The notes under the pieces: model-generated
Told to the model about the DNA's origin: nothing
The model's input: the letters and a program-made list of their open reading frames with translations, nothing else
The model's database searches: none
Shown here: positions 1 through 6,265 of the stretch, in pieces
Layout of the letters: each line of letters opens with the position of its first letter
How positions within the stretch are numbered: position 1 is the stretch's first letter
Origin: Eubacterium sp.
GTDB taxonomy: Bacteria > Bacillota_A > Clostridia > Lachnospirales > Lachnospiraceae
Length of the DNA: 13,151 nucleotides
Assembly (NCBI GenBank): GCA_023663915.1
Contig: JAMPGN010000118.1
Coordinates: 1-13,151 of the forward strand
Direction: 5' to 3'
Made by a program: the position numbers and the translations under genes

Positions 1-46
1 CGGATTTCTTTTGTGCTTTCGTATTTATAAGTTTTTTGACATCCAT
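1..46 (-). CDS. 5' end of an unidentified gene running off the left edge
   Basis: Reading leftwards from an ATG at 46-44, the frame is open to the window edge and begins MDVKKLINTKAQKKS. An AGGAG ribosome binding site (complement of 57-61) lies 10 bases upstream of the ATG, and a TTGACA-17-TATTCT promoter on the same strand lies at 101-129. Only 15 residues are visible; they are lysine-rich and give no family. Being divergent from a small XRE repressor gene, with operator-like repeats between, it is probably the repressor's target. That layout is typical of phage and integrative-element control regions, but the gene's role cannot be read here. Confidence 0.55.
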   Translation of the reverse strand, partial: MDVKKLINTKAQKKS

Positions 47-73
47 AATCTGGGTTCTCCTGTGTAATAGCGA

Positions 74-137
74 AATAGGTCAATACACCCTATTTTGTAC
101 AGAATAGGTCAAAAACACCCTAATGTCAATAGGTCAA
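74..137. promoter_or_regulatory. operator-like array: three AATAGGTCAA repeats
   Basis: The decamer AATAGGTCAA occurs at 74-83, 103-112 and 128-137. The first two copies are each followed by a CACCCTA segment, so 74-94 forms a dyad with arms AATAGG and CCTATT, and 103-124 a slightly poorer one. The middle copy covers the -10 box and spacer of the minus-strand promoter, and the third touches its -35 box. Position and symmetry suggest binding sites for the adjacent XRE repressor; that link is inferred. Confidence 0.6.
101..129 (-). promoter_or_regulatory. sigma-A-type promoter for the left-edge gene
   Basis: On the minus strand, TTGACA (complement of 124-129) is separated by exactly 17 bases from TATTCT (complement of 101-106). 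Transcription would start near 94-95, leaving a leader of about 48 bases before the ATG at 46. The boxes are overlapped by the AATAGGTCAA repeats. Confidence 0.65.
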
Positions 138-139
138 TT

Positions 140-148
140 TGCCATAAT
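140..148 (+). promoter_or_regulatory. possible extended -10 promoter for the XRE gene
   Basis: TGC-CATAAT at 140-148 fits an extended -10 element, with no good -35 box upstream. A start near 155 would fall after the ATG at 123 and leave about 50 bases before the preferred ATG at 207. The third AATAGGTCAA repeat lies just upstream, which would allow autorepression. The call is weak. Confidence 0.3.
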
Positions 149-206
149 CAAGTTAAAACAGCTAGGGAAATTGCAGATGAAACGATTGGCAGAAAAAGGG
201 AAATAT

Positions 207-473
207 ATGGATAGACTTAAGAAGTTAAGAAAAGAAAAAGGTTATACACAGCTTAAGATGCAGCTTTTAACGGGAATCGACCAGAGTGATTACTCAAAGA
301 TTGAAAAGGGAAAACGATACTATACTTTTGAGCAGTGTAAGAGAATTGCGCTGGCTTTGGATACAAGCATGGACTACCTCGCAGGGCTGACAGATGACCC
401 GAAACCGTATGCGAGGAAGTTACAAGAAAGTATAGGGAAAGAAGCAACGTCCCGCATCACAAATAAAGTCTGA
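207..473 (+). CDS. small XRE-family helix-turn-helix repressor
   Basis: An 88-residue protein beginning MDRLKKLRKEKGYTQLKMQ. Residues of about 3-60 form a Cro/C1-type helix-turn-helix: LRKEKGYTQ (helices 1-2), GIDQSDYSKIEKGKR (recognition helix and turn) and the IALALDTSMDYLAG tail typical of the family. It is a cytoplasmic DNA-binding protein, probably a repressor of itself and of the divergent left-edge gene. The frame is open from an ATG at 123, but that ATG lies inside the operator repeats and ahead of the likely transcript start; the ATG at 207 has AAAGGG six bases upstream and begins exactly where family homology should. An ATG at 177 is a less likely alternative. The AT-rich base content and lone-repressor layout suggest a mobile-element remnant or the edge of one. 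The stop codon lies inside a hairpin. Confidence 0.85.
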   Translation: MDRLKKLRKEKGYTQLKMQLLTGIDQSDYSKIEKGKRYYTFEQCKRIALALDTSMDYLAGLTDDPKPYARKLQESIGKEATSRITNKV

Positions 474-481
474 TGCGGGAC
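449..481. terminator. hairpin between convergent XRE and pncB genes
   Basis: GTCCCGCATCA (449-459) and TGATGCGGGAC (471-481) form a perfect 11-bp stem with an 11-base loop. The XRE stop codon TGA (471-473) is part of the stem and the pncB stop lies 7 bases beyond it. The U-tract is poor on both strands (ATTGTTCT rightward), so it is probably a shared, moderately efficient terminator. Confidence 0.7.
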
Positions 482-487
482 ATTGTT

Positions 488-1939
488 CTATGGGTTCATC
501 TGATCCAACAACGCAATCTTGATATCATATAACTTATGTGACAAGTCTACATACACCTTATGCGGATTGACGAGACGGCGCGTCTCTTCCCAGAGTGTGC
601 CAAGTTCGTTCTGACAATACGCGCGAATTTCCATGACTTTTGGGGATGTATAACAGCATTCCCCGCCTTGGAAAATTGGCACCATCAGTTCCCGCAAGGT
701 ATAGCTTCCGCCCGCCAGTTTTGTTTTTTTCCACGGTTCATTGGGATCAAATAGGAGCATCGGCTCGTTTTCATCAAACTTTTCATCCACAAGGCAGATC
801 AGATCGGCTTTGATCTTACCGGTTTCTTTTTCGTAGATACGATAGATCGTCTTATTGCCCGGATTCGTGACTTTTTCCGTGTTCTCGGACAGTTTGATCT
901 TAGGAATAAATTGCCCGTCTTTGCCCTTGATTGCGGCTAACTTGTACACACCACCGAAAGAAGGGCAGTCTTTGGAGGTAATCAAATGCGTGCCAACGCC
1001 CCATGATGTGATTGCCGCGCCCTGGTCTTTTAAACTCTGAATCAGAAATTCGTCCAGGTCGTTCGATGCGGAGATAACCGCATCGGGGAAGCCAGCCTCG
1101 TCTAACATCTTGCGCGCCTTTTTGGACAGATAGGCAAGGTCGCCGCTGTCTAAGCGGATGCCGTAGAACGTAAGCGGGATACCGGCTTTACGCATCTCCG
1201 TGAAAACGCGGATCGCATTCGGAACACCGGATTTCAGCGTATCATAGGTATCGACCAGCAGGATGCAGGCGGAAGGGTACATGTCGGCATAGGTCTTAAA
1301 CGCGGTGTATTCGTCCGGAAAACTCATGATCCAGCTATGGGCGTGGGTGCCCTTTACCGGCACATCGAAAAGCTGTCCGCATAGGACGTTGGATGTTCCG
1401 ATACAGCCGCCGATCATGGCGGCTCTCGCGCCGTAAGTGCCGGCATCGGGACCCTGTGCGCGGCGCAATCCAAATTCCATGATGCCATCGCCGTGAGCAG
1501 CGTAGCAGACCCTTGCCGCCTTCGTTGCGATCAGGCTTTGATGGTTGATGATATTTAAAATGGCAGTCTCTACAAGCTGTGCCTGCATGATGGGCGCGAT
1601 CACCTTGACAAGCGGCTCTCGTGGGAAGACCACCGTGCCTTCCGGGATCGCATAGATGTCGCCGGTGAATTTGAAATCTCTTAAATAATCGAGAAAATCT
1701 TTGTCGAAAATACCCAATCCGGCAAGATACTGGATGTCCTCATCGTCAAAATGAAGCTCTTTGACATACTGTATCACCTGCTCCAATCCTGCAGCGATCG
1801 CAAATCCGCCGCCGCAGGGATTACTGCGGTAAAAAGCGTCAAAAATTACGGTCTCGTTCTGGTCTTTGTGTTTGAAATAGCCCTGCATCATGGTCAATTC
1901 ATATAAGTCTGTGAGCAGGGTCAGATTTTGTCTGTCCAT
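488..1939 (-). CDS. pncB: nicotinate phosphoribosyltransferase
   Basis: Catalyses nicotinate + PRPP (with ATP hydrolysis) to nicotinate mononucleotide, the entry step of the Preiss-Handler route to NAD in the cytoplasm. The protein opens MDRQNLTLLTDLYELTMMQGY, the hallmark N-terminus of this family. Other conserved blocks are FGLRRAQGPD (from about residue 156), GTHAHSW (about 197-203, carrying the histidine region associated with phosphorylation in the family), FYGIRLDSGDLAYL and SWGVGTHLITS. Length is 483 residues, normal for the Gram-positive type. An ATG four codons upstream (1951) is in frame, but the ATG at 1939 has GGAG six bases ahead while the upper one has no ribosome binding site, so 1939 is preferred. 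It stands alone: XRE converges on it and hypB diverges. No niacin-responsive operator or riboswitch was recognised in its leader. Confidence 0.95.
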   Translation of the reverse strand: MDRQNLTLLTDLYELTMMQGYFKHKDQNETVIFDAFYRSNPCGGGFAIAAGLEQVIQYVKELHFDDEDIQYLAGLGIFDKDFLDYLRDFKFTGDIYAIPEGTVVFPREPLVKVIAPIMQAQLVETAILNIINHQSLIATKAARVCYAAHGDGIMEFGLRRAQGPDAGTYGARAAMIGGCIGTSNVLCGQLFDVPVKGTHAHSWIMSFPDEYTAFKTYADMYPSACILLVDTYDTLKSGVPNAIRVFTEMRKAGIPLTFYGIRLDSGDLAYLSKKARKMLDEAGFPDAVISASNDLDEFLIQSLKDQGAAITSWGVGTHLITSKDCPSFGGVYKLAAIKGKDGQFIPKIKLSENTEKVTNPGNKTIYRIYEKETGKIKADLICLVDEKFDENEPMLLFDPNEPWKKTKLAGGSYTLRELMVPIFQGGECCYTSPKVMEIRAYCQNELGTLWEETRRLVNPHKVYVDLSHKLYDIKIALLDQMNP

Positions 1940-1980
1940 TGTTTTCTCCATTTCTGCGCCGCTTTATCCATAACATGGAT

Positions 1981-2040
1981 TGCGGGTCTGTGGCAGGCAG
2001 CGCGCAGACACAAATCCCGCAGTTGAAAATTTCAATTTTC
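1981..2040. other. inverted repeats in the pncB leader
   Basis: The 355-base gap 1940-2294 holds several structures but no gene. Here, TGCGGGTCTG (1981-1990) can pair with CAGAC (2005-2009) and CCCGCA (2016-2021), with a bulge. Next to it, GAAAATT (2025-2031) and AATTTTC (2034-2040) form a 7-bp dyad with a 2-base centre. Neither is followed by a run of T, so they do not look like terminators; they could shape the pncB leader RNA or bind a regulator. Further upstream only a weak, unassigned -10-like TAAAAT was seen on the minus strand. Confidence 0.4.
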
Positions 2041-2181
2041 CGTATATGCCTAAAAAGCAGCATACAGCAGATTGCTCCAATCTTTGTGCATCAGTGATAT
2101 TTTACACCAAATTTCCCCTCTGAGAAAGAGGTTTGTACAGAACAATAAATATAGAAACGATGTTGGGGTCAAATAGAACAA

Positions 2182-2217
2182 TCAAGCCGTCTGACTCGCG
2201 ACGACAAAACGGCTTGA
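2182..2217. repeat. isolated inverted-repeat element between pncB and hypB
   Basis: TCAAGCCGT (2182-2190) pairs with ACGGCTTGA (2209-2217), a 9-bp stem with an 18-base interior that itself contains CGTC/GACG arms around a GC-rich core (TGACTCGC). On the minus strand the hairpin is followed by TTGTTCTATTTGACC, a modest T-rich tail. It may be a terminator for readthrough between the divergent genes, or a copy of a small dispersed repeat. Confidence 0.45.
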
Positions 2218-2224
2218 ATGTAGC

Positions 2225-2254
2225 TTGCAATCCCTGTAAAATAGATATTATAGT
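2225..2254 (+). promoter_or_regulatory. candidate promoter of the hypB cluster
   Basis: TTGCAA (2225-2230), an 18-base spacer and TATAGT (2249-2254) give an acceptable sigma-A promoter, with a start near 2261. The nonamer GATATTATA occurs at 2244-2252 and again at 2264-2272, and ATCCCT (2230-2235) mirrors AGGGAT (2261-2266), so a regulator could bind across the start site. Confidence 0.45.
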
Positions 2255-2294
2255 ATAGTAAGGGATATTATACATTCAGAGGGGAAGGTGTGAT

Positions 2295-2966
2295 ATGAAA
2301 GAAGTGCGTATTCTGGAGATCAAGCAGAGCGTTTTTGCCGACAATGACAGGCAGGCGGAGGAGCTTCGACGGGAATTAAAAGAAAAAGGAGTGTTCCTGC
2401 TCAACCTTATGTCGTCTCCCGGTTCGGGTAAGACAACGACGCTGATGCGGACGATTGAAATCTTGAAAGACAAATTGAAGATCGGGGTCATGGAGGCGGA
2501 CATTGATTCAGATGTGGACGCGAGAACGATCTTAGAGTCAGGGGCGAAAGTCATACAGCTTCACACGGGCGGCATGTGTCATCTCGATGCACAGATGACG
2601 AGACAGGGACTTGATGGGCTAGAAACAGATGGTATTGAGTTGGCGATCCTTGAAAATGTAGGGAATCTGGTATGTCCCGCGGAATTTGATACGGGAGCAT
2701 CGAAGAATGCTATGATTTTATCCGTGCCGGAGGGGGAGGACAAGCCGCTGAAATATCCGCTGATGTTTTCGATCTGTGATGTGGTGCTCATCAACAAGAT
2801 CGATGTCTTGCCATATTTTGATTTTGATATGGACAAATGCAAAGAATACATATATATGCGTAATCCTAAGGCAAAGATCATTCCAATCTGTGCCAAAACG
2901 GGGGAAGGGATCGCGGAGTGGGCGGACTGGCTTGCGGAAGAAGTCGCCAAGTGGCGTGAGTCGTAG
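2295..2966 (+). CDS. hypB: HypB-type nickel-inserting GTPase
   Basis: A SIMIBI-class GTPase of 223 residues that in characterised systems hands nickel to the [NiFe]-hydrogenase precursor (or urease) together with HypA. Visible motifs are the P-loop PGSGKTTT (42-49), EADIDSDVDA (67-76), GGMCHLDAQM (92-101), ENVGNLVCPAEFDTGAS (120-136) and the guanine-specificity motif NKID (167-170). Cys95, His96 and Cys127 are in place; these form the metal site at the dimer interface in the archaeal HypB structure. The N-terminal CxxCGC high-affinity nickel motif and the His-rich stretch of some HypB proteins are absent, so this is the minimal form. GAGGGGAAGG lies upstream of the ATG. It starts a cluster with a redox flavoprotein, hypA and a membrane protein; no hydrogenase subunit is nearby, so the nickel client is unknown. 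Confidence 0.93.
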   Translation: MKEVRILEIKQSVFADNDRQAEELRRELKEKGVFLLNLMSSPGSGKTTTLMRTIEILKDKLKIGVMEADIDSDVDARTILESGAKVIQLHTGGMCHLDAQMTRQGLDGLETDGIELAILENVGNLVCPAEFDTGASKNAMILSVPEGEDKPLKYPLMFSICDVVLINKIDVLPYFDFDMDKCKEYIYMRNPKAKIIPICAKTGEGIAEWADWLAEEVAKWRES

Positions 2967-3058
2967 GAATGCTTAAGAAGCTATGCTAATAGACTAGAAA
3001 CAAAGGAATTGAATAAGTAACTGCAAGATTATGAGCATTCTCTGTACGGACCAGAGGT

Positions 3059-3088
3059 TTGTCAGATCGGAATTATGGCAGTTAGAAT
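3059..3088 (+). promoter_or_regulatory. possible internal promoter before the oxidoreductase gene
   Basis: TTGTCA (3059-3064) and TAGAAT (3083-3088) are 18 bases apart. A start near 3095 would leave only about 15 bases before the ATG at 3110, just enough for the very strong GGGAGGAAGG ribosome binding site. The gap after hypB (2967-3109) has no convincing terminator, so cotranscription with hypB remains possible. Confidence 0.3.
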
Positions 3089-3109
3089 AAAAATACGAGG
3101 GAGGAAGGT

Positions 3110-5902
3110 ATGGAGAGAAAACTGGACAAAGAACTGTATTCGGATTATGTTTATCCGGAGCACAAGGCGGATCACAGCGAACCGACCCGTGAGAGCATCG
3201 TTAAGTTAGGCAAGATGATCACGGACAGGATACCGCAGAAATTGGGGATCAAGAAGATTACGCAGGACGATCCGGAGTATTGGGGGCTTGCGGGCGTGGT
3301 GACAGACGAGGAGGCGGAGATCGCCTTGAAACTCGGTGTCAGAAAGCCGAAAACGCTGCCTGAAATCGTGAAGTTGACAGGTATTCCGGAGAAGGAACTC
3401 GAACCGAAGTTACAGGAAATGTCTGTCAAAGGAATTTTGGAGTACAACTGGGAGAATCCGAAGCATGAGAAACAGTACGTGCTTCCGATGTTTGTGCCCG
3501 GTTCGGCGGAGTTTTTCAATATGAATAGCAAGGTGATCGAGGAACATCCGGAAGTCACGTTGTTTTTCGAGCATATGTCGAGACTGCCGCTTGAGATGGT
3601 AACGCCTTTTGTGGGCGAGGGCGGGAATGGCATCGGTATGCATGTGATCCCGGTGGAAAAGGCGATCGAGATGGAGAGTGAGTCGATCGATCTGGAGCAT
3701 ATTTCTTACTGGCTGTCGAAGTATGAGGGCAAGTATGCCGCAAGCCCTTGTTCTTGCCGCCGCTCGCGTCTGGTGCACGATGAAGGCTGTGCGGACGATC
3801 CCGAAGGCTGGTGTGTGGCAGTGGGCGACATGGCGGATTATGTGGTGGAGACGCAGAAGGATGGACGCTATATTACGAAGGAAGAGGCACTTGCGATCTT
3901 TCAGCAGGCGGAAGACAACGGATTCGTCCATCAGATTACGAATATTGATGGGGCAAACAAGATTTTTGCAATCTGTAACTGTAATGTCAATGTGTGTTAT
4001 GCGCTCCGTACCTCACAGCTTTTCAATACGCCGAATATGTCCCGTTCCGCATATGTGGCGCGGGTCGATAAAGATAAATGCGTTGCCTGCGGCAAATGTG
4101 TAGAGTCGTGCCCGGCCGGCGCCGTGAAATTGGGGCAGAAATTGTGCAAAAAAGATGGCAGCGAGGTGACTTATCCGAAAATGCCGCTTCCACAGGAGCA
4201 AAAATGGGGCGAACATATGTGGACACATAATTACAGAGATGTCAACCGGATTAATTGTTATGACACCGGAACTTCGCCTTGTAAAACGGCATGTCCCGCC
4301 CATATCGCGGTCCAAGGCTATCTGAAACTCGCTAAGGAAGGGCGGTATGAAGAGGCGTTGGCGTTGATTAAGAAGGACAATCCGCTTCCGGCGATCTGCG
4401 GACGCATCTGTAACAGACGGTGTGAGGATGCCTGCACTCGTGCGACATTGGACGAGGCGGTTGCCATCGATGCGGTCAAACGTTTCGTGGCGGAGAGAGA
4501 TTTAAATGCCGAGACGCGCTACATACCAAAACCGACAGTACCGTCATTAAAAGGCAGCTTTGATGAAAAGATCGCCATCATCGGCGCGGGTCCTGCGGGA
4601 TTATCCTGCGCGTATTTCCTGGCGGATAAAGGCTACAAGCCTACGATATTTGAAAAGAGCGACAGACCCGGCGGTATGCTGACTTACGGTATCCCGTCGT
4701 ACAAGTTGGAAAAAGACTTGATCGAGGCGGAGATCGATGTGATCAAGGCAATGGGCGTAGAGATCAAATGTGGCGTGGAGGTCGGTAAAGACGTTACGAT
4801 TGCACAACTTCGCGAACAGGGCTACAAAGGATTCTATGTCGCGATCGGCTGTCAGGGCGGCAGAAAACCGAATATTCCCGGCGAGGATGCGGAAGGCGTT
4901 TATACGGCAGTGGAGTTTTTGCGCGAAGCCGGACAGAAAGAAAAATTTGACTTAGGCGGCGATGTGATCGTTGTGGGTGGCGGAAACGTTGCGATCGATG
5001 CGGCAAGAGTGAGTACGCGGTGCGGACAGGGTAAGGTGTCCATGTTCTGTCTGGAGAGCCGCGACGAGATGCCTGCCAGCCGCGAGGAGATTCTTGAGGC
5101 GACCGAGGAAAACATTACCATCCATAACGGATGGGGTCCGAAAGAAATTCTGACAGAAAACGGTAAGGCGGTAGGCGTGGTATTCAAGAGATGCACCCGC
5201 GTGTACGACGAGAACCATCGGTTCGCGCCGGTATATGATGAGAATGATACGATGACCGTTTCCTGTGCAAACGTGATCTTCAGCGTGGGACAGGGAATCG
5301 TATGGGGCGACCTTTTGAAAGATACCAAAGTTGAGCTTCGTCCGAACGGCGGAGCGATCGCTGACAAGCTCACTTACCAGACGGCGGAGCCGGATATTTT
5401 CGTGGGCGGCGACGTTTATACAGGACCGAAGTTTGCAATCGATGCGATTGCAGCAGGACGCGAGGGAGCGATCTCACTGCATCGTTTTGTGCATGAGCAT
5501 TGTACGCTGACGATCGGGCGTAACAGAAGAGATTTTATTGAACTTGATAAAAAGGATATTTTCATTGCAAGCTATGATAACACCGACAGGCAGAGACCGG
5601 AGAAAGCAGAAGAAGCACAGGCGCGTTCGTTCCGTGACCTGTCGCATACGCTGACGGAAGAGCAGGTTAGGGCGGAGACTTCCCGCTGCCTAGGATGTGG
5701 AGCATCGGTGGTTGATCCGAATAAATGTATCGGCTGCGGCGTATGTACGACCAAATGTGTATTTGATGCGATATCGCTTCATCGGGAACTGCCGGGATGT
5801 TCTACGATGGTGCCGTCGGAGGATAAGTTAAAATACATTCTTCCGACGATGGTTAAGCAGTCGATCAAAGTCAAGTTTGCACCGAAAAAGACGGATGCAT
5901 GA
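3110..5902 (+). CDS. Fe-S / FAD / NAD(P)H oxidoreductase, GltD-like fusion
   Basis: A 930-residue cytoplasmic multidomain redox protein with no transmembrane segment evident. In order: an N-terminal region with a winged-helix-like stretch (about 83-115); a Cys-rich domain with CSCRRSR (C214, C216), C227, C235 and CNCNVNVC (289-296); a ferredoxin motif CVACGKCVESCP from C324; a GltD-type N-terminal Fe-S domain (C391, C395, C430, C434, C438, C442); an FAD-binding motif GAGPAG (492-497); an NAD(P)-binding motif GGGNVAIDAAR (from 623); GGDVYTGPKFAIDAIAAGREGA near the FAD site; and C-terminal clusters CLGCG (860-864) and CIGCGVCTTKC (873-883). The expected job is electron transfer between NAD(P)H and a ferredoxin-type partner through several 4Fe-4S centres. 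It is much longer than GltD (about 470 residues) because of the extra ferredoxin regions. Lying between hypB and hypA, and overlapping hypA by 8 bases, it is tied to nickel handling. Its substrate is unknown. Confidence 0.88.
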   Translation: MERKLDKELYSDYVYPEHKADHSEPTRESIVKLGKMITDRIPQKLGIKKITQDDPEYWGLAGVVTDEEAEIALKLGVRKPKTLPEIVKLTGIPEKELEPKLQEMSVKGILEYNWENPKHEKQYVLPMFVPGSAEFFNMNSKVIEEHPEVTLFFEHMSRLPLEMVTPFVGEGGNGIGMHVIPVEKAIEMESESIDLEHISYWLSKYEGKYAASPCSCRRSRLVHDEGCADDPEGWCVAVGDMADYVVETQKDGRYITKEEALAIFQQAEDNGFVHQITNIDGANKIFAICNCNVNVCYALRTSQLFNTPNMSRSAYVARVDKDKCVACGKCVESCPAGAVKLGQKLCKKDGSEVTYPKMPLPQEQKWGEHMWTHNYRDVNRINCYDTGTSPCKTACPAHIAVQGYLKLAKEGRYEEALALIKKDNPLPAICGRICNRRCEDACTRATLDEAVAIDAVKRFVAERDLNAETRYIPKPTVPSLKGSFDEKIAIIGAGPAGLSCAYFLADKGYKPTIFEKSDRPGGMLTYGIPSYKLEKDLIEAEIDVIKAMGVEIKCGVEVGKDVTIAQLREQGYKGFYVAIGCQGGRKPNIPGEDAEGVYTAVEFLREAGQKEKFDLGGDVIVVGGGNVAIDAARVSTRCGQGKVSMFCLESRDEMPASREEILEATEENITIHNGWGPKEILTENGKAVGVVFKRCTRVYDENHRFAPVYDENDTMTVSCANVIFSVGQGIVWGDLLKDTKVELRPNGGAIADKLTYQTAEPDIFVGGDVYTGPKFAIDAIAAGREGAISLHRFVHEHCTLTIGRNRRDFIELDKKDIFIASYDNTDRQRPEKAEEAQARSFRDLSHTLTEEQVRAETSRCLGCGASVVDPNKCIGCGVCTTKCVFDAISLHRELPGCSTMVPSEDKLKYILPTMVKQSIKVKFAPKKTDA

Positions 5903-6239
5903 GTTAGGCGTAGTGTTCCACATCATGGATAGTCTGGAAAAAGTCGCGGCGGAGAATGAGGTGGAAGGGATCTCTAAAGTGGTTCTGGAACTGGGAGAAG
6001 TTTCTACGGTGATTGAGTCTTACCTGCAGAATTGCTGGAAGTGGGCGGCGAAGAAACGGGAACTTTTCTCGGATGCGGAACTTATTGTGGAGATGCTTCC
6101 GGCAGTCACTTACTGCGAAAACTGTGAGAAGACTTATCCTACCGTGGAGCACGGAAAAATATGCCCCTATTGCCATAGCCCGGACACATGGCTTTTACAG
6201 GGGAACGAGTTCAATATTAAAGAGATAGAAGTGTTTTAA
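5895..6239 (+). CDS. hypA: HypA nickel/zinc metallochaperone
   Basis: A 114-residue protein that binds nickel at its N-terminus and passes it to HypB or the client enzyme. The start is fixed at 5895 because HypA needs the N-terminal Met-His-Glu: translation from there gives MHELGVVFHIMDSLE, with His2 as nickel ligand. An in-frame ATG at 5877 would bury this motif. The zinc domain has C74-x-x-C77 and C90-x-x-C93, at the standard positions, and KVVLELGEVS is the conserved central strand. The start overlaps the oxidoreductase stop in ATGCATGA, an 8-base overlap with only a poor ribosome binding site, so translation is probably coupled to the upstream gene. This supports a stoichiometric relation between the flavoprotein and HypA. 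Confidence 0.93.
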   Translation: MHELGVVFHIMDSLEKVAAENEVEGISKVVLELGEVSTVIESYLQNCWKWAAKKRELFSDAELIVEMLPAVTYCENCEKTYPTVEHGKICPYCHSPDTWLLQGNEFNIKEIEVF

Positions 6240-6265
6240 CAAGAGAAGAAAGAGAGGGGATTGAT

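Noticed and set aside
1940..2160. NAD-related riboswitch or niacin repressor site upstream of pncB
   Set aside because: The leader holds hairpins, but I could not recognise the core of any known NAD-binding RNA or a niacin-repressor box.
2579..2950. Minus-strand 123-codon open frame inside hypB
   Set aside because: Ser/Ile-rich shadow of hypB with no independent support.
2967..3040. GAATGCT (2967-2973) and AGCATTC (3034-3040) inverted heptamer after hypB
   Set aside because: The 60-base loop and absence of a T run make a terminator unlikely; seven bases can match by chance at this distance.
3172..3931. Minus-strand open frames of 153 and 173 codons inside the oxidoreductase gene
   Set aside because: They lie fully inside a gene with many confirmed motifs, encode low-complexity or Arg/His-rich sequence without domains, and lack ribosome binding sites. 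They are antisense shadows of a GC-richer coding region.
4900..5373. Minus-strand 157-codon open frame
   Set aside because: Antisense to the NAD(P)-binding region of the oxidoreductase; no recognisable protein features.
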